Assembly: GCA_008501785.1 (NCBI GenBank) | Contig: QQUD01000321.1 | Coordinates: forward strand, 1-25,217 | DNA length: 25,217 bases | Reading direction: 5' to 3' | DNA from: Chloroflexota bacterium | GTDB taxonomy: Bacteria > Chloroflexota > Anaerolineae > Promineifilales > Promineifilaceae | Shown: positions 23,334-25,217 of the stretch, one piece after another | Position numbering within the stretch: the stretch's first letter is position 1 | Layout of the letters: every line of letters begins with the position of its first letter | Notes under the pieces: model-generated | Told to the model about the DNA's origin: nothing | Seen by the model: only the letters and a program-made list of their open reading frames with translations | Database searches by the model: none | Position numbers and translations under genes: made by a program

Positions 23334-25217
23334 AATTCTAAATCATCAATTGCACTCAAAATGTCGTCCAGATCATTCTGTTCCCAGCCAAAATCGGAGA
23401 CATCTGAAAGGGTGACACCGCCAGATTCGGGTGATTGGCAGTGCGTGATTAGGTTGCGTAAAGCATCAATAAACTGTTCGGCTACCTGGATAATCGTGTT
23501 GCGGCTGTGACTATTGCGGCTAAATGTCCAGGCCATTTCCAGCCGTCCGTCACCAATGCTGCCATCGATTTCGAGCAAGTGTGTGCGCCGTGCCTGCGGA
23601 CTGCGTTCCATGCCCCGCGCCTCTGGAGCCATGCTCAACGGTGAATCATCGTTCATGCCTTGTCCCATTTGTCCCAGGTAGTTGAAGCTCACTTCGGGAT
23701 GGGGAATGGCTTGCATTGCTGTTTGCGTTGCTGGGTCTGTGCTGAGATAGCGCAGCAGCCCGTAGCCGATGCCGCGTTGGGGTAGTTGGCGCAGCTGTTC
23801 TTTCACGGACATGATGGCGGCACCGGGCTGCGTGATGCCGGTTAAATCGAGCTGCACCGGATAGAGCGATGTGAACCAACCTACCGTGCGTGATAGGTCT
23901 ACTTCTTCAAATAAATCTTCGCGCCCGTGTCCTTCCAAATGAATTCGCACGGCGGAATTGCCAGTCCATTGACTGAGTGCTTGAGCTAATGCGGTTAGCA
24001 AAATATCGTTGATTTCGGTGCGGTACACGTCTGGCACTTCGCGCAGCAGTGCTTCGGTTTCGGCTTGTGTCAGACCCACTGTGATGCTGTCAGCGGAGGC
24101 TTCGGTGTTGGCTGCGGGCGTGTCAATGTCACGGGGAAGTGGTGTGAGGGTGGAAACGGCCGTCCACCACGCCACCTCATCTTGCAGCGCTTCTGATTGA
24201 GCTAATTCTGTTAATCGCTGTGCCCAGTGCCGGAATGAAGTGGTTTTGGGTGGCAGCTGCACCGGCTGGTTGTTTGCCAACTGCTGGTAAGCAAGCTGTA
24301 AATCTTCGAGCAAAATGCCCCAGGAAACGCCGTCCATTGCCAGGTGATGTACAAGAATGAGCAGTCTCCCCGGTTTGTTTGCTCCAAATGTGAAATATGC
24401 GACGTGCATCAAAGGCCCGTTGTGCAAATCGAGGCTGGCTTGCAGGCGATTGGCGTGTGTTTGGAGAACGGCCGTTTCCTCTCCCACAACCACATCCGAT
24501 AAATCAACATGGCTAAACGGCACCACTTCGGGCAGATCGGCATTCACTTGCTGCCAGCCGCTGTCGGTTTGGTTGAATTGCAGTCTGAAGGCGTCGTGAT
24601 GGGTGATGAGGTGGGAAACGGCCGTTTCCATCAACCCCACATCCAACGGCATAGTCACCGACAGCATCACCGACTGATTCCAATGGTGTGCTTCGCTTAG
24701 ATTTTGCTCGAAGAACCAATGCTGAATTGGCGTTAGCGGCAGGTCGCCGACAACAATCCCTTGTTCGGCTTGAATGGTGGGACCGGTGCCGGAAACGGCC
24801 GCTAACTCTGCAATCGTTGGATGCTGGAAAATGTGACGAGCGTTGAGTCGTAGACCAGCTTGATTGGCCCGTGCCACCACCTGAATGCTTAAAATCGAGT
24901 CGCCGCCCAGCTCAAAGAAGCTATCATGCACTCCAATGTCATCAATCCCCAACAACTGCGCCCAGATGCCCGCCAAAATTTGTTCTTTTTCATCACGAGG
25001 AGCCGTAAATGCTGTTGCCAGTTCAGGCCGCGCCGCTTCAGGGGCTGGCAGTGCTTTGCGGTCAACTTTGCCATTGGGCGTCAGCGGCATCACATCCAGC
25101 GTCACAAAAGCCGCCGGAACCATGTAGTCAGGCAGCGCGTCTTGCAAAAAGTCTCGCAAGGTGTTGACATCTGGCGCGGAATCCCCAAGCAATGTCATGT
25201 AGGCCACCAGCCGCTTC
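23330..25217 (-). CDS. NRPS, end of A domain, then T and epimerization domains (5' end beyond window)
   Basis: The frame is open to the right edge, so the N-terminal part is missing. Visible in order: the end of an adenylation domain (KRLVAYMTLLGD; A10 NGKVDRKALPAP), a carrier domain of the type that precedes epimerases (FFELGGDSILSIQVV, near 24900), and an epimerization domain with ILVHHLAMDGVSWGIL, LEGHGRE, RTVGWFTSLYPVQL and VSFNYLGQMG. The module therefore loads an amino acid and converts it to a D/L mixture for the next condensation domain. The C-terminus ends in an acidic helix (DLDDILSAIDDLEL), suitable as a donor docking (COM-like) helix. Its TGA overlaps the next ATG (ATGA). AACGGCCGTT occurs at 24477 and 24617, both read as ETAV. 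Confidence 0.93.
   Translation of the reverse strand, partial: KRLVAYMTLLGDSAPDVNTLRDFLQDALPDYMVPAAFVTLDVMPLTPNGKVDRKALPAPEAARPELATAFTAPRDEKEQILAGIWAQLLGIDDIGVHDSFFELGGDSILSIQVVARANQAGLRLNARHIFQHPTIAELAAVSGTGPTIQAEQGIVVGDLPLTPIQHWFFEQNLSEAHHWNQSVMLSVTMPLDVGLMETAVSHLITHHDAFRLQFNQTDSGWQQVNADLPEVVPFSHVDLSDVVVGEETAVLQTHANRLQASLDLHNGPLMHVAYFTFGANKPGRLLILVHHLAMDGVSWGILLEDLQLAYQQLANNQPVQLPPKTTSFRHWAQRLTELAQSEALQDEVAWWTAVSTLTPLPRDIDTPAANTEASADSITVGLTQAETEALLREVPDVYRTEINDILLTALAQALSQWTGNSAVRIHLEGHGREDLFEEVDLSRTVGWFTSLYPVQLDLTGITQPGAAIMSVKEQLRQLPQRGIGYGLLRYLSTDPATQTAMQAIPHPEVSFNYLGQMGQGMNDDSPLSMAPEARGMERSPQARRTHLLEIDGSIGDGRLEMAWTFSRNSHSRNTIIQVAEQFIDALRNLITHCQSPESGGVTLSDVSDFGWEQNDLDDILSAIDDLEL

Larger units (their letters stand above)
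2181..24626. repeat. Highly iterated palindrome AACGGCCGTT (dispersed)
   Basis: Exact copies start at 2181, 2393, 3235, 3974, 5377, 10059, 11046, 11820, 12006, 13732, 16760, 17794, 19996, 20074, 20508, 20598, 21453, 22611, 24477 and 24617 (20 in total). Eight more keep only the core ACGGCCGT, at 5898, 12691, 17744, 19236, 21036, 21963, 22796 and 24156. Flanks often extend the symmetry to GGAAACGGCCGTTTCC, complete at 24615-24630. All 20 exact copies are inside coding sequences. The coordinates of this entry span the first to last exact copy, not a continuous element. Confidence 0.95.

Overview
The window carries a dense bacterial gene set on almost one strand. The likeliest source is a Chloroflexota bacterium (Anaerolineae/Ardenticatenia-like). 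This rests on remembered family habits, not a search: an ECF sigma factor coupled to a DUF5667-type membrane protein with a huge Pro/Trp tail, an SBBP beta-propeller secreted protein ending in a YLPII-type tail, and glycan and NRPS clusters of filamentous-bacterium type. I found no rRNA, tRNA, CRISPR array or transposase.

Region 1 (1-7117, all minus strand) is a cell-surface glycan cluster. Read in transcription order it is wzm (ABC permease), wzt (ABC ATPase with C-terminal glycan-binding domain), a class I methyltransferase, an FkbM-type methyltransferase, a GT4 glycosyltransferase, another methyltransferase, and a NodB-type polysaccharide deacetylase that runs off the left edge. Three methyltransferases beside a Wzt with a C-terminal domain fit an ABC-exported polymer whose end is capped by methylation before export. 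Two long intergenic inverted repeats lie inside the cluster.

Region 2 (7118-11058, plus strand) is a two-gene McrBC-type modification-dependent restriction system behind a 580-base leader. Its McrB has a large N-terminal half that I do not recognise.

Region 3 (11091-16812, minus strand) is an envelope signalling and surface-protein block: a seven-bladed SBBP protein, then an ECF sigma factor translationally coupled (ATGA) to a single-pass DUF5667-type protein. That protein's tail is built of WPxxCPxP units and nine 18-base tandem repeats.

Region 4 (17013-25217, minus strand) is the 3' end of a nonribosomal peptide synthetase operon: NRPS (...A-T-E, cut by the right edge), NRPS (C-A-T-TE, the terminal module), an MFS exporter, a type II thioesterase and an MbtH-like protein. 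Most junctions overlap by 1 to 20 bases.

The most striking feature cuts across all regions. The palindrome AACGGCCGTT occurs 20 times exactly, and its core ACGGCCGT 28 times, in 25 kb. All 20 exact copies lie inside genes, and all three codon phases are used. This looks like a highly iterated palindrome comparable in kind to cyanobacterial HIP1 but with a different sequence. It is absent from wzm and mcrB. A second curiosity is a run of heptanucleotide repeats inserted in frame in the last NRPS adenylation domain.
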